Counted from the stretch's first letter, positions 52,572 to 62,217 are shown. The stretch: 64,000 nt of DNA from Akkermansia sp. (GCF_020860705.1 NZ_JAJBTT010000032.1:1-64000), one strand, 5' to 3'. Notes: generated by a model not told the origin, from the letters alone. Program-made: numbers and translations.

Positions 52572-53261
52572 ATGCACCGCTACCGCATTCTGGTCATTGA
52601 GGACGATCATGCCATCAGGAACGGCCTGGTGGACGCTCTGGTCATGTCCGGCTATGATGTTCTGTCCGCAAAAGACGGTTATGAAGCTCTGGAGGTGATC
52701 CATGCAGAGGAGTACGACCTGGCCCTGCTGGATGTGGTCTTGCCCGGAGCGAACGGTTTTGACCTGTTGAGGCGCATCCGGGAAGACCGGGCCACCGTTC
52801 CCGTGCTGATGCTTACCGCCAAGGGCGCGGAGGCGGACAAGGTGAAAGGGCTGAAGCTGGGGGCGGACGATTATGTCGTGAAGCCGTTCAGCCTGCTGGA
52901 AGTGCTGGCCAGGATAGAAGCCGTGCTGAGACGGTCCCCGGAACGCCCCTGCAACGTCAACCGCGTCATGCTTCCGGAGGGGCATCTGGATTTTTCCGCC
53001 CGCGCCCTGGTGATAGGGGATGAGCGGGTAGTGCTGACGACCAAGGAATTCGACCTGGCGCGCCATCTGGCGGCGAATGCCGGAAGAATCATCACCCGTG
53101 AGGAAATCCTGGCAAGAGTCTGGAAGATGGATCCCCGGCTGGTGGAAACGCGGAGCATTGACACTACGATTGCCCGGCTGCGGGAAAAAATGGGGAAAAG
53201 GAACGCTGCCGTGATCCGCACCCTGAGGGGGCAGGGATATGTTTGGGAGGATGATGCATGA
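52572..53261 (+). CDS. OmpR-family response regulator
   Basis: 229 residues. Receiver domain (about 1-120): acidic pair in VIEDDHAIRNG, phosphoacceptor Asp54 in ALLDVVLPGANG, Thr in MLTAKGAE, and Lys in VVKPFSLLEV. The C-terminal winged-helix DNA-binding domain (about 130-229) has VVLTTKEFDLARHLAANAGR and the transcription-activation turn in TIARLREKMGKRNAAVIRTL then RGQGYVWE. Overlaps the kinase gene by ATGA, so the pair is coupled. The target genes are unknown; the adjacent VWA genes are natural candidates. Confidence 0.93.
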   Translation: MHRYRILVIEDDHAIRNGLVDALVMSGYDVLSAKDGYEALEVIHAEEYDLALLDVVLPGANGFDLLRRIREDRATVPVLMLTAKGAEADKVKGLKLGADDYVVKPFSLLEVLARIEAVLRRSPERPCNVNRVMLPEGHLDFSARALVIGDERVVLTTKEFDLARHLAANAGRIITREEILARVWKMDPRLVETRSIDTTIARLREKMGKRNAAVIRTLRGQGYVWEDDA

Positions 53262-55306
53262 GCAGCCGTTTTTCCTTCCATTTGCTGCTGTGGTCCTGCC
53301 TGCTGATTCTGCTGGGGGTGATGGGGTGGCTGAGCCATTCCATGCTGGATGCGGAAAGGCGCAGGCTGGAGGAAACGCATCAGATCCGCCTGGTGGAGCA
53401 GAGCCGCCTGGCCCTGTGGCGCATGGACTCCCTGCTGGCTTCCATGATTGCGGGGGAAAACAACCGTTCTCCCGGAGAATATTTCCCGGGGAATATGCTG
53501 GCGGATTCTTTCAGGGAAAAGAATTCCATGCCGGATTTATCCGGCTTTGCCAAACTGTATTTCCAGATAGATCCGCAGGGGAATATTTCCTCTCCACAGA
53601 AAGGGACGGAACGGATGGAACATGTCCTCCAGCTGGAAAAATCCGGATGGGGGAACCGCGTTATGGACGCCATGAAGAATTTGCCGGAGCCTTCCTCCAT
53701 TTCCCGGGAGGAAGCCGTGCCGCAGGAGTCCTATTCTTTTTCCGTTCCGCCTGTGGAGGAAGCGGTACAGGCGGCTTCCGTAACCATTGTGGAGGGAAGG
53801 GGCCAGCAGAGGAATGGCTTGCCGTTGGAGCTTGCCGTAGTCCAGCAGGGGATGGAGGACTATAATATGCGCAAAAATCTTTCCAACAGCCAGCAGGAAT
53901 ACAATATCAACATCAAGGTAAAAAAGAAGGCCGTGGAAACTCCGCGCCGAGGGATAACGGAAGCCGGGGGAGCGGGGCGCAAGGCTATTGCAAGGGGGAT
54001 GGATAAACGGAGCGCGCCGGAACAGGAAAAAGGCCAGGATGGTGCAGCTCCCTTGAAAACATGGGAAAAAGGAGCCGGGGACAAGATGATTCTTCTGGAT
54101 GCGGACAAAGGGGAATTGGTGATGGGTGGAGAAGAGGTTCAGGTGGAGATTGATGAAAAAAAGGAGAAGCCGGTGAAGGAAAAGGTGCTGGAAACGCACG
54201 CCAATCGACGTGAAGAACCCGCCAAAACTCCGGAAAGCTACAGGGAACTCTCCATTTCATCCTTCCAGCCCAGATGGCATCAGGAGAAGGAATGCTTCCT
54301 GACGCGCCGCATTTCAGACCACGGTCAGATATGGGTGCAGGGCATCTGGGTGGACTGGGATAAATTGTCCGCCTGTCTTCTGGCGTCCGTAGCCGATATT
54401 TTGCCGGAGGCCACCCTGTCGCCGGCCGATGGACAGGCGGACAGCTATCTGACGCTGGCCGGCATTCCCGCCATGCTCAATCCGGGCAATCTTCCCTCCC
54501 TGCCGGCCAATTCCCTGCGGACGGTTTGGAATTCCATGGCCATGGCATGGTTCTGCGGGATTCTGGCCCTGTGCGGGGTCATTGGTTTCATGATAGGGCT
54601 TATTCGACTGAGCGAACGCCGCGCCGTCTTCGTTTCCGCCGTCACCCATGAGTTGAGAACGCCCTTGACCACGTTCAACATGTATACGGAAATGCTTTCT
54701 TCCGGCCTTGTTCCCAGGGGAAAGGAGGCGGCCTATGTGGATATCCTGAAAAACGAGGCGTGCAGGCTGACGCATCTGGTGGACAATGTGCTGAGTTATG
54801 CGCGAGTGGAGAAGAATTCGGTCTCTCTCCATCCGGAGAAGATTCCGGTGCCGGACCTGGCTGCCGCCGTCATCGCCCGCATCTCCCCCCGGCTGGCCGC
54901 CGCCGGCATGGATTCCCAGCTTTCCGTGGCCCCGGAGTTGCAGAAAGATGCCGTGATGGCGGATATGACCGCCGTGGAACAGATCGTGTACAACCTGGCG
55001 GACAACGCCGCCAAGTATGCATGCTTTGACGGCAGCATTCTTAAAGTGGAACTGGAGCGGGAGAAGCGTTTTCTGGTCATCCGCGTGGAGGATGAAGGGA
55101 AAGGTATTTCCGATTCCCTGAAGGGAAAATTGTTCCGCCCCTTTTCCCGGTCTGCGGAGGAGGCGGCCGGAAAACAGCCGGGCGTGGGGCTGGGGCTGGC
55201 TCTGTCCCGGGAGTTGGCGAGGAGCATGGGCGGAGACTTGTGCCTGGAAGAGAGTTCCGGCCAAGGGTGCCGCTTTGCCCTCAGGATACCCCTTTCCAGA
55301 GCGTAA
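53258..55306 (+). CDS. Sensor histidine kinase with very large extracytoplasmic region
   Basis: 682 residues. TM1 at about 8-28, an extracytoplasmic region of about 400 residues (30-425), TM2 at about 430-450, then the DHp and catalytic domains. Phosphoacceptor His464 lies in VSAVTHELRTPLTTFNMYTE; N box IVYNLADNAAKYA, G1 VEDEGKGIS, G2 GVGLGLALSRELA. The sensor region is mainly Glu/Lys/Gln-rich, with low-complexity stretches, and no known sensor domain is recognised; typical kinases have 100-200 residues here. It probably senses envelope state. Confidence 0.9.
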   Translation: MSSRFSFHLLLWSCLLILLGVMGWLSHSMLDAERRRLEETHQIRLVEQSRLALWRMDSLLASMIAGENNRSPGEYFPGNMLADSFREKNSMPDLSGFAKLYFQIDPQGNISSPQKGTERMEHVLQLEKSGWGNRVMDAMKNLPEPSSISREEAVPQESYSFSVPPVEEAVQAASVTIVEGRGQQRNGLPLELAVVQQGMEDYNMRKNLSNSQQEYNINIKVKKKAVETPRRGITEAGGAGRKAIARGMDKRSAPEQEKGQDGAAPLKTWEKGAGDKMILLDADKGELVMGGEEVQVEIDEKKEKPVKEKVLETHANRREEPAKTPESYRELSISSFQPRWHQEKECFLTRRISDHGQIWVQGIWVDWDKLSACLLASVADILPEATLSPADGQADSYLTLAGIPAMLNPGNLPSLPANSLRTVWNSMAMAWFCGILALCGVIGFMIGLIRLSERRAVFVSAVTHELRTPLTTFNMYTEMLSSGLVPRGKEAAYVDILKNEACRLTHLVDNVLSYARVEKNSVSLHPEKIPVPDLAAAVIARISPRLAAAGMDSQLSVAPELQKDAVMADMTAVEQIVYNLADNAAKYACFDGSILKVELEREKRFLVIRVEDEGKGISDSLKGKLFRPFSRSAEEAAGKQPGVGLGLALSRELARSMGGDLCLEESSGQGCRFALRIPLSRA

Positions 55307-55428
55307 GAAAGGACACCATGAACCGGCATTCCATGCCCCGGAAAAACAATGTTCTTCAAAACTGCGGCCAACCAGGGTTTAATCCCTCCGGAAACATCTG
55401 ATTATTCCATCACCATGCACCACCTTTG

Positions 55429-55704
55429 ATGAACACGCCATTTTGTCAAAGCTGCGGCATGCCTCTGCGATGCAAGGAGGATTGCGGCACCAACCATGAC
55501 GGAACCGTCAGCGGGGAATACTGCTGCTATTGCTTCCGCAACGGCGCATTTACTTCAGACTGCACCATGGAGCAGATGATTGAACATTGCGCCCAGTTTG
55601 TGGAAGAGTTCAACAAGGACAATGGCTCCTCCTACACCCGGGAAGAGGCCATTGCGGAAATGACCCTGTATTTTCCCACGCTGAAACGCTGGAAAAAAGG
55701 GTAG
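55429..55704 (+). CDS. Small putative zinc-ribbon protein
   Basis: 91 residues from the ATG at 55429. FCQSCGMPLRCKEDCGTNHD followed by YCCYCFRNGAFTSDC is the pattern of the putative zinc-ribbon family: paired Cys for one or two zinc ions. The C-terminal half is helical with MTLYFPTLKRWKK, also typical. Cytoplasmic. Function unknown; family members are often encoded near transcription or stress genes. Confidence 0.85.
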   Translation: MNTPFCQSCGMPLRCKEDCGTNHDGTVSGEYCCYCFRNGAFTSDCTMEQMIEHCAQFVEEFNKDNGSSYTREEAIAEMTLYFPTLKRWKKG

Positions 55705-55713
55705 GCCACTTTC

Positions 55714-55750
55714 TTTTCCATCCATGAAATGGAGGGGAAACCATTTTTTT
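55714..55750 (+). terminator. Rho-independent terminator of the zinc-ribbon gene
   Basis: A 12-nt stem with one mismatch (55714-55725 with 55729-55740), followed by a T-run at 55744-55750, just after the stop at 55704. Confidence 0.6.
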
Positions 55751-55851
55751 CCGTTTGCTTTTTATCCGCCTTTCCTGCGCCGCCGGGCATCCATTCTCCG
55801 GGGCCATGCATTTCTGCATGATGATCGGAATGGTTGTTCTTTTCATGATTC

Positions 55852-55895
55852 GGGGCTGTCCTGCTCCGGTTTTTAGACCGTTGCAAGACAGCCCC
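55852..55895. repeat. Perfect 9-bp inverted repeat near the lipoprotein 3' end
   Basis: GGGGCTGTC (55852-55860) and GACAGCCCC (55887-55895), with a small inner CGGT/ACCG hairpin. No U-run follows on the minus strand, so it is a structured 3' region rather than a clear terminator for the lipoprotein gene ending at 55921. Confidence 0.4.
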
Positions 55896-55920
55896 AGGTA
55901 AAAGATCCTTCAGGAGATGG

Positions 55921-56748
55921 TTATCTCCGGTGAGGGCTATGGCCGCCGCCCGGATGCGGGGAAGGCGCCGGACGGGACGGAGCGGACGCGGGAGGAGAAG
56001 AGGGCCTGCTGGGCGCACTGGAGGAAGGCGGCGGGGAAGAAGGCCTGGACACGGGAGGAGGGCTGCTGGGCCGGCTCATTCCTGAATGGCCCGGATTGGG
56101 ACCGGAGGGCCGGGAGGAAGGCCTGGAAGGACGGGGCCCCTCCGGACGGCTTATGCCAGGTCGGGGAGAGTTGCCGGAATGATTGACGCCGGGACGGTGG
56201 GGGCTGTTAACGGAAGGGCGCGAAGGCTGGCCGGGCTTTCCAAAATCCGGTCTGCCATGGCTGCCGCCAGGATTAACCACGGGGGGACGGTGGGAATTGC
56301 CGGGTTTTCCGAAATCCGGCCGATGGCTGGGCCTGACGGGCTGGGGGGACGGCCTGTTGCCTCCGGGGCGGTGGTCCGGACGGAAATGATCCGGCCGGTA
56401 CTGCGGCTTCATCGGCGGCCGCGCCATGGGGCGGCAGTAATGGGGGCGGATGTAGTGCCCGCGGTAATAGGGGGCCGGTCCCCACGTGGGAATGTAATAA
56501 TTCGGGCGAATCAGGCTGATGGAATAGATGGGGCTGCCAAACGTGTCATAGGCGTAGATGGGCCTGCCTCCGTAGTACCCGTAAATGGGGTAGCCGGAGC
56601 TGTCATACATGTAGGACACGCCGGAGCCGCCGCTGCTGTAGGAGCCGGATACGCTAAAACTGTCGTAGTAAGGATCATAACAGCTGGACAGGGCGCAGCC
56701 GAGGGCTCCCGCCAGCAGTAAGTGCTTTAAAATACCGTATGCTTTCAT
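55921..56748 (-). CDS. Low-complexity Pro/Arg/Ser/Gly-rich lipoprotein
   Basis: 275 residues. Lipoprotein signal peptide with lipobox ALSSC (Cys about residue 23). Residues 25-105 are Tyr/Gly-rich (GYPIYGYYGGRPIYAYDTFG), the rest is long repeats of Pro, Arg, Ser, His and Gly such as RPDFGKPG (twice) and SRPSSPPP (twice). Likely an unfolded, positively charged outer-membrane or periplasmic lipoprotein that could bind surface polyanions or mucin; this is inference. The opposite strand of this low-complexity stretch also contains long open frames, which I discount. Confidence 0.7.
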   Translation of the reverse strand: MKAYGILKHLLLAGALGCALSSCYDPYYDSFSVSGSYSSGGSGVSYMYDSSGYPIYGYYGGRPIYAYDTFGSPIYSISLIRPNYYIPTWGPAPYYRGHYIRPHYCRPMARPPMKPQYRPDHFRPDHRPGGNRPSPQPVRPSHRPDFGKPGNSHRPPVVNPGGSHGRPDFGKPGQPSRPSVNSPHRPGVNHSGNSPRPGISRPEGPRPSRPSSRPSGPNPGHSGMSRPSSPPPVSRPSSPPPSSSAPSRPSSPPASAPSRPAPSPHPGGGHSPHRR

Positions 56749-56877
56749 GATGTTGAAATGGATTGGGGTGTTTTTCCCTTTGCCTGAAAAGCGGCGGAAG
56801 GAAAGTACATTTGTTTAAAATTATTTTGCTTGGAAACAGTCTTCTTCTTGTCTTAGACTGCAAAAACGTTCTAAGCG

Positions 56878-57711
56878 ATGGGAATTCTCTTTCAAGATAA
56901 AAAAGTTGGTCTGGCTCTGGTGTGTGACAATGCTCCGTATACGCTGGACATGACGCTGGCGTCTTATGACAGGTCCGGGCTGCTGAAATATTTTGATGAG
57001 ACCTGCGTCGTTTTTCCGGAAAGCGCCGGAAAAGTGTGTGAAACGGCTCTTTCCCATGGCCTTTCCGCGGTACCATCCCCTTTGGAGGGCGGTTTTATGG
57101 GAGCTCTCCAGACGGCAGTCAATGCCCTTGATACGGATTACGTCCTGTTGGCGGAGGACGACTGCATGATCTGGGAGCATCTGCACGGGGAGGCCCTGGA
57201 AAAGCAGCTGAGGAGTGCGCTGGCGCTGCTGACTTCCGGCCAGGCGGACATGGTGCGCCTGCGCCATGCATGGCGCGGCTGCGCCCGCTACAAGGCCGCG
57301 TACACGTATTCCTACTTTTACCCTGTGGAACAACTGGCTACCATGTGGGTGCACGCGGAAGGTCTGTCAGAGGCTCCGGACTGGATCAAGAGCATCCGGC
57401 GTTTCTTTCATCCTTTCCGGTCCAAGCGTTCCATCGGCCGTTGCGTCTATGTGGAACAGAACCCCCATTTGCGCTTTCCCCAATACATCACGAAGATTGA
57501 TGATGGCTACATTATTGACAGTGAAGTTTTCCAGTGGACCAACCAGCCCACCCTCATCGCCCGGTCCAGGCTCAGGCAGATTCTGGCGGGGCTGGCGCAG
57601 GCACCCGGCACCATCGGAAAACTGCCCCAGGACTTTGAAAACGCCGTCAACAATCCGCGGTGGAGGGACGCCCACATGAACATAGGCGTCATCAGGGGAA
57701 TTTTCACTTAA
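56878..57711 (+). CDS. Probable GT-A-type glycosyltransferase
   Basis: 277 residues. The N-terminal half looks like a nucleotide-sugar fold: VGLALVCDNAPYTLDMTLAS, then TDYVLLAEDDCMIWEHL, where EDD stands at the position of a DxD metal motif. The remainder is helix-rich with several aromatic residues (YSYFYPVEQLATMWVHAEGL). No signal peptide or helix, so it is cytoplasmic. The family is not certain and it might act on surface glycan or lipid A-linked sugar. The YkgJ-type gene follows after 6 bases. Confidence 0.5.
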   Translation: MGILFQDKKVGLALVCDNAPYTLDMTLASYDRSGLLKYFDETCVVFPESAGKVCETALSHGLSAVPSPLEGGFMGALQTAVNALDTDYVLLAEDDCMIWEHLHGEALEKQLRSALALLTSGQADMVRLRHAWRGCARYKAAYTYSYFYPVEQLATMWVHAEGLSEAPDWIKSIRRFFHPFRSKRSIGRCVYVEQNPHLRFPQYITKIDDGYIIDSEVFQWTNQPTLIARSRLRQILAGLAQAPGTIGKLPQDFENAVNNPRWRDAHMNIGVIRGIFT

Positions 57712-57717
57712 CGGCGT

Positions 57718-58065
57718 ATGACGGAAAGAGGAAAGGCGGTGCGGTATGAATGCACCAGGTGCGGCGCATGCTGCCGCTGGACCGGAGACGTGTGCATTGA
57801 AGAAGATGAAGTCCGGGAAATCTCCCGTTTCCTGCACATGGACGAACAGGCCTTTATTGATGAATGCTGCCGTTTGAGGGCCAACCGGCAGGGGCTGTCC
57901 ATCAGGGATGCGGCGGATGGCGCCTGCATGATGCTGACGGAAAACGGCTGCCGGATCAACCCCGTCAAGCCGCGCCAGTGCCGAGGTTTTCCCAATCAAT
58001 GGAATTTCCCCGGCTGGCGGGACTTATGCCGCGCCCGGGAAGTGGAGCAGGGGAGGGAAGAATAA
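57718..58065 (+). CDS. YkgJ-family cysteine-cluster protein
   Basis: 115 residues. The cluster motif CTRCGACCRWTGDVCIEEDE at the N-terminus (CxxCxxCC) and later Cys in GACMMLTENGCRINPVKPRQ then CRGFPNQW and LC match the YkgJ/UPF0153 family, believed to hold zinc or iron-sulfur. Function unknown. Follows the glycosyltransferase-like gene by 6 bases. Confidence 0.85.
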   Translation: MTERGKAVRYECTRCGACCRWTGDVCIEEDEVREISRFLHMDEQAFIDECCRLRANRQGLSIRDAADGACMMLTENGCRINPVKPRQCRGFPNQWNFPGWRDLCRAREVEQGREE

Positions 58066-58164
58066 TCCCAGGTGGTAAAGGAGAGCGCTCTTTATCCCAT
58101 TCAGGCCTGTTCCGGAACTTTGGGAAAGCCGTTCCGGCATGGTCTTCTCCCGGCCTCCTGAATT

Positions 58165-59472
58165 CTACACGAATTGTGCCAGATCCTGTTCAAAGCCGGG
58201 GTAGGACGTATTGATGCAGGCGGTATCAGTCAAGACGGTTTCCCCCTGCGCGCTGAAACCGGCCACCAGGAAGCTCATGGCGATGCGGTGGTCCCCATAG
58301 CTGGGAAGTTCCGCGCCTTTCAGAGCAGTGCCCCCGTGGACGATCATGCCGTCGTCAAATTCCTCCACGTTCACGCCCATGAGCCGGAGGTTGGCCGCCG
58401 TGGTGGCGATGCGGTCCGTCTCCTTCACGCGCAGTTCATGGGCGTTGCGGACGACGAATTCTCCTTGGCCCAGGGCTCCGGCCACGGCCAGGACGGGAAT
58501 TTCATCAATCAGGTTGGGGATTTCCTCCGGGAGCAGGACCGTTCCATGCAGGGAGTCAGAGCCGTACACGGTAATATCCCCGTACGGTTCCCCAGCATCC
58601 GCCGGGGAAGTGATGACAATGTCCATGCGCGCGCCCATCCTCTTCAGGGCGCTGATGACGGCGTTCCGGGTGCCGTTCAGGCCCACTTGGCGCAGTGTTA
58701 CGCGGGAGCCGGGACGGGTGGCGGCGGCCACCATCCAGAAGGCGGCGGAAGAAATGTCCGCGGGAACCGTCAAATCATGGGCAATGGGGAGTGCCGGGCC
58801 GTTCGTGCCTACGGCCAGTCCATCCACCGTGCAGGGAACGCTGAAATGGCGGAACAGGCGTTCCGTATGGTCGCGGGTGACGGCAGGCTGGTGTACGGTG
58901 GTGGCGCCGTCTGCAAACATGGCGGCCAGCAGGATGGCGCTTTTCACCTGGGCGCTTGCCATGGGAAGCGTGTAGGAGATGGGATGAATGCCGCCGCCGT
59001 GAATGAAAAGAGGGGCGCAGCCCGGCTTGGCGCCACGTGCCTCAATCCGTGCGCCCATCTGTTCCAGAGGCTGCATGATGCGGCCCATGGGGCGGGAACT
59101 CAGGGAGGCGTCTCCGAACATCTCGGAATCAAAGGGGCAGGCGGCCAGCATGCCGGCCAGCAGCCTCATGCCCGTGCCGGAGTTGCCGCAGTCAATGGGC
59201 CGTCCGGGAGCCACGGGGTTCATGGCGACGCCCGTAATGCGGAAACGGACGGGACCATAACCCTGCCGTTCTTCCAGCACCTCCACCCGTGCGCCCAGCT
59301 GCTCCATGGCGCGCAGGGTGTTCAGGCAGTCTTCACTGCACAGGAAATTGTCCACTTCCGTCACTCCCTGCGCCAGGCCGCCCAGAATGGCGGCGCGGTG
59401 GGAAATGCTTTTGTCTCCGGGTACGGTCAGCTCCCCTTGCAGGGAGGGAATGAAATGGGAATGAAGGTTCAT
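58165..59472 (-). CDS. aroA: 3-phosphoshikimate 1-carboxyvinyltransferase (EPSP synthase)
   Basis: 435 residues from the ATG at 59472; an in-frame extension to 59691 lacks family sequence. Transfers enolpyruvyl from PEP to shikimate-3-phosphate, the sixth step of the shikimate pathway. Blocks: LTVPGDKSISHRAAILGGLA, then CGNSGTGMRLLAG, DASLSSRPMGRIMQPLEQMG, and the late LRVKETDRIATTAANLRLMG. aroC, which acts next, is about 2.8 kb away on the other strand. Confidence 0.95.
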   Translation of the reverse strand: MNLHSHFIPSLQGELTVPGDKSISHRAAILGGLAQGVTEVDNFLCSEDCLNTLRAMEQLGARVEVLEERQGYGPVRFRITGVAMNPVAPGRPIDCGNSGTGMRLLAGMLAACPFDSEMFGDASLSSRPMGRIMQPLEQMGARIEARGAKPGCAPLFIHGGGIHPISYTLPMASAQVKSAILLAAMFADGATTVHQPAVTRDHTERLFRHFSVPCTVDGLAVGTNGPALPIAHDLTVPADISSAAFWMVAAATRPGSRVTLRQVGLNGTRNAVISALKRMGARMDIVITSPADAGEPYGDITVYGSDSLHGTVLLPEEIPNLIDEIPVLAVAGALGQGEFVVRNAHELRVKETDRIATTAANLRLMGVNVEEFDDGMIVHGGTALKGAELPSYGDHRIAMSFLVAGFSAQGETVLTDTACINTSYPGFEQDLAQFV

Positions 59473-59900
59473 GGACGTCCCGGAAGAACTACCCTGTATT
59501 GCTTGCTGAATCAAGCCAATTACGAGATGGGAAAAGCGGGGCCGATGACTCCGGGCCTTCCCGGAAAGGGACTGGAGTGAAACGGCGCGAGAGCCCAGAA
59601 TGGAATTGATTTTCCAAGGCCGCGGCGTATATTCAGCCGCGTTATCGGCTGCGTCCCTCCTGAAAGGAAGGAGAGAACTTTTCAGGATCAAGGGATCAAG
59701 CTGGTTTTCATAGGTAGTAAGTTGGAGCGGCCATGGGAGTGATCCTGTGGCCGCTTTACCTTGTCCAGCATTCTTCCTGCCGCCCGGTCCATTGCCGTCA
59801 TTCAGGAAGACGGGGAATGAAAGATGATGATAAGGCCTGTTGTTCTCCGGAATTCCCGGAAGGAGGAAAACAAAAATTGTCCCCGTAACCTGCTTTGGGC
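59473..59900. other. Gene-free stretch between aroA and rnpB
   Basis: About 430 bases without a credible gene. It contains an 8-bp inverted repeat, AGCGGCCA (59726-59733) with TGGCCGCT (59748-59755), followed by TTTACC; it might terminate a short unseen transcript. The rnpB promoter begins at 59901. Confidence 0.45.
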
Positions 59901-59929
59901 TTTACCGCGTGCCGCTGAAAGCGTATGTA
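59901..59929 (+). promoter_or_regulatory. Promoter of rnpB
   Basis: TTTACC (59901-59906), 17-nt spacer, TATGTA (59924-59929). The RNA's P1 stem begins 7 to 8 bases later, at the expected transcription start. Confidence 0.5.
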
Positions 59930-59936
59930 GTCCGTG

Positions 59937-60354
<418 letters not shown>

Positions 60355-60444
60355 CGCCTTGCCTTATTATCCGGCCGCTCTCCGCCGCCTTTTCCGGGAA
60401 AGGAAACCACCGGGAAATTGTCCGGTTCCGGGGGCTCTTTGGAG

Positions 60445-60472
60445 TTGCATGGACGTGCCAAATGTGTAGAAT
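60445..60472 (+). promoter_or_regulatory. Candidate promoter of murA
   Basis: TTGCAT (60445-60450), 16-nt spacer, TAGAAT (60467-60472, 5 of 6). Predicts a leader of about 16 bases before the ATG at 60496. Confidence 0.45.
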
Positions 60473-60495
60473 CCGTCACCTAATTGCCACCCACC

Positions 60496-61773
60496 ATGGA
60501 GAAGCTTGTTGTACACGGAGGTTTTACGCTGAGGGGAGCCGTCAATATCAGCGGTTCCAAAAATGCGTCCCTGCCCATTCTGGCCGCGTCATTGCTGACG
60601 GACGAGCCTGTAGTGGTGCGCCGTGTGCCGGACGTCTCCGATACCAATTTCATGGTGCAGATCATGGGCCAGCTGGGAGCCTCCGTGGAGCGGTCCAGCG
60701 GCAACGTGCGCGTGGAAGCCAGGAACCTGCATTCTGAAGCCGCCTATGAACAGGTGCGCAAGATGCGGGCTTCTATCTGCCTCATGGGCCCACTGATGGC
60801 CCGCATGCAGCGGTGCGTGATTCCGCTGCCGGGCGGCTGCGTGATCGGTGACCGTCCCGTGGACCTGCACATCAGGGCTATCCAGGCCCTGGGAGCCCAG
60901 GTGCAGATTGAACGCGGCAATCTCATTATTGAAGCCCCCGGCGGCCTGAAAGGGGCTACGGTGGATTTAAGCGGCGACCACGGCCCCACCGTCCTGGGAA
61001 CGGACAACCTGATGATGGCCGCCGTTCTGGCGGAAGGCACCACCGTCATTGAATCCGCCGCTTCCGAACCGGAAGTGGTGGACCTGGCAAACTTTCTGAT
61101 CAAGATGGGCGCCTGCATCCAGGGCGCCGGAACGCGCCGGATCGTCATTGAAGGGGTTAAGAAACTCCGCGGCTGCAACCATACCGTCATTCCGGACCGC
61201 ATTGAAGCGGGTACTTTCATGGTGGCCGCGGCCATGATGGGGGACGGCGTGACCCTGAGGCGCGTTTGTGAAGAGCATATGACCGTAGTGACGGACCTGC
61301 TCCGGAAATGCGGCCACCACGTGGAATTCAACGAACGGGGGGACACGGTCACCATCATTGCCGGAAATGCCCCGAAATGCGGGGAAATCAAGACGGCCCC
61401 CTATCCAGGCTATCCCACGGACATGCAGGCCCAGATGACGGCTCTGTTTGCCACCACGCCGGGCATCTCCGTGGTAAAGGATACCATCTTCCCGCAGCGC
61501 TTCATGCACTGCTCCGAACTCAAGCGCATGGGCGCCGACATCAAGGTGGACAACGGCACCGCCGTCATCTCCGGCGTGGAGGCCCTGAGCGGCGCACCCG
61601 TCATGGCGTCCGACCTGCGCGCTTCCGCCGCGCTGGTGCTGGCGGCCCTGAAGGCGGAAGGCACCACGGAGATCCACCGCCTGTACCACATCGACCGCGG
61701 CTATGAGATGATTGATGAAAAGCTCCTGGCTATCGGCGCTGCCGTGGAAAGGCAGCCGGATGACGATAATTGA
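60496..61773 (+). CDS. murA: UDP-N-acetylglucosamine 1-carboxyvinyltransferase
   Basis: 425 residues. First committed step of peptidoglycan synthesis (enolpyruvyl transfer from PEP to UDP-GlcNAc). The ATG at 60496 (MEKLVVHGGFTLRGAVNISG) is preferred over an in-frame TTG at 60484; with it the catalytic Cys in LPGGCVIGDRPVDLHI is residue 115, the same number as in E. coli. GSKNASLPILAA and KMRASICLMGPLMAR are typical. Target of fosfomycin-type inhibitors because Cys115 is kept. A good promoter lies just upstream. Confidence 0.96.
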   Translation: MEKLVVHGGFTLRGAVNISGSKNASLPILAASLLTDEPVVVRRVPDVSDTNFMVQIMGQLGASVERSSGNVRVEARNLHSEAAYEQVRKMRASICLMGPLMARMQRCVIPLPGGCVIGDRPVDLHIRAIQALGAQVQIERGNLIIEAPGGLKGATVDLSGDHGPTVLGTDNLMMAAVLAEGTTVIESAASEPEVVDLANFLIKMGACIQGAGTRRIVIEGVKKLRGCNHTVIPDRIEAGTFMVAAAMMGDGVTLRRVCEEHMTVVTDLLRKCGHHVEFNERGDTVTIIAGNAPKCGEIKTAPYPGYPTDMQAQMTALFATTPGISVVKDTIFPQRFMHCSELKRMGADIKVDNGTAVISGVEALSGAPVMASDLRASAALVLAALKAEGTTEIHRLYHIDRGYEMIDEKLLAIGAAVERQPDDDN

Positions 61774-61853
61774 GGTTATTTTGATGCCTGATTGGCCTTT
61801 ATCCGCATTTTTTCTTTACTGTCAGGACTCCATATGCTATTCACCGAAGTCCT

Positions 61854-62123
61854 ATGAACAAGGCTCAACTGATCGAATTGATTCAAAACAAGCTGGGTGC
61901 CGATACAACCAAGAAGCACGCTGAAGAAGCCCTGGCCGCTGTGCTGGAATCCATCAAGGAAGGCGTGCAGGGATCCGGCAAGGTACAGATCATCGGCTTT
62001 GGTACGTTTGCTACCAAGACCCGTGAAGCCCGTACCGGCCGCAACCCGAAGACCGGCAAGGCGATCAACATTCCCGCCTCCAAGACGGTTGCTTTCAAGG
62101 CTTCTTCCGCCCTGAAGGACTAA
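61854..62123 (+). CDS. HU-family DNA-binding protein
   Basis: 89 residues, the full HU/IHF length. N-terminal helices MNKAQLIELIQNKLGAD and the beta-arm GFGTFATKTREARTGRNPKT with GKAINIPASKTVAFKAS; the arm's Arg-Asn-Pro tip intercalates in DNA. Shapes the nucleoid as a dimer. A strong terminator follows. Confidence 0.95.
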   Translation: MNKAQLIELIQNKLGADTTKKHAEEALAAVLESIKEGVQGSGKVQIIGFGTFATKTREARTGRNPKTGKAINIPASKTVAFKASSALKD

Positions 62124-62159
62124 AACGGCAGCTGTTCCTAAAAAGAGCACTTTTTTCAG

Positions 62160-62192
62160 CACCCCGTCCTCTGCGGACCGGGGTGTTTTTTT
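62160..62192 (+). terminator. Rho-independent terminator after the HU gene
   Basis: CACCCCG (62160-62166) with CGGGGTG (62179-62185), a bulged inner TCC/GGA extension, then a run of seven T. Confidence 0.85.
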
Positions 62193-62217
62193 ATGTCCCG
62201 CTCCGGCTGTCCACGGC

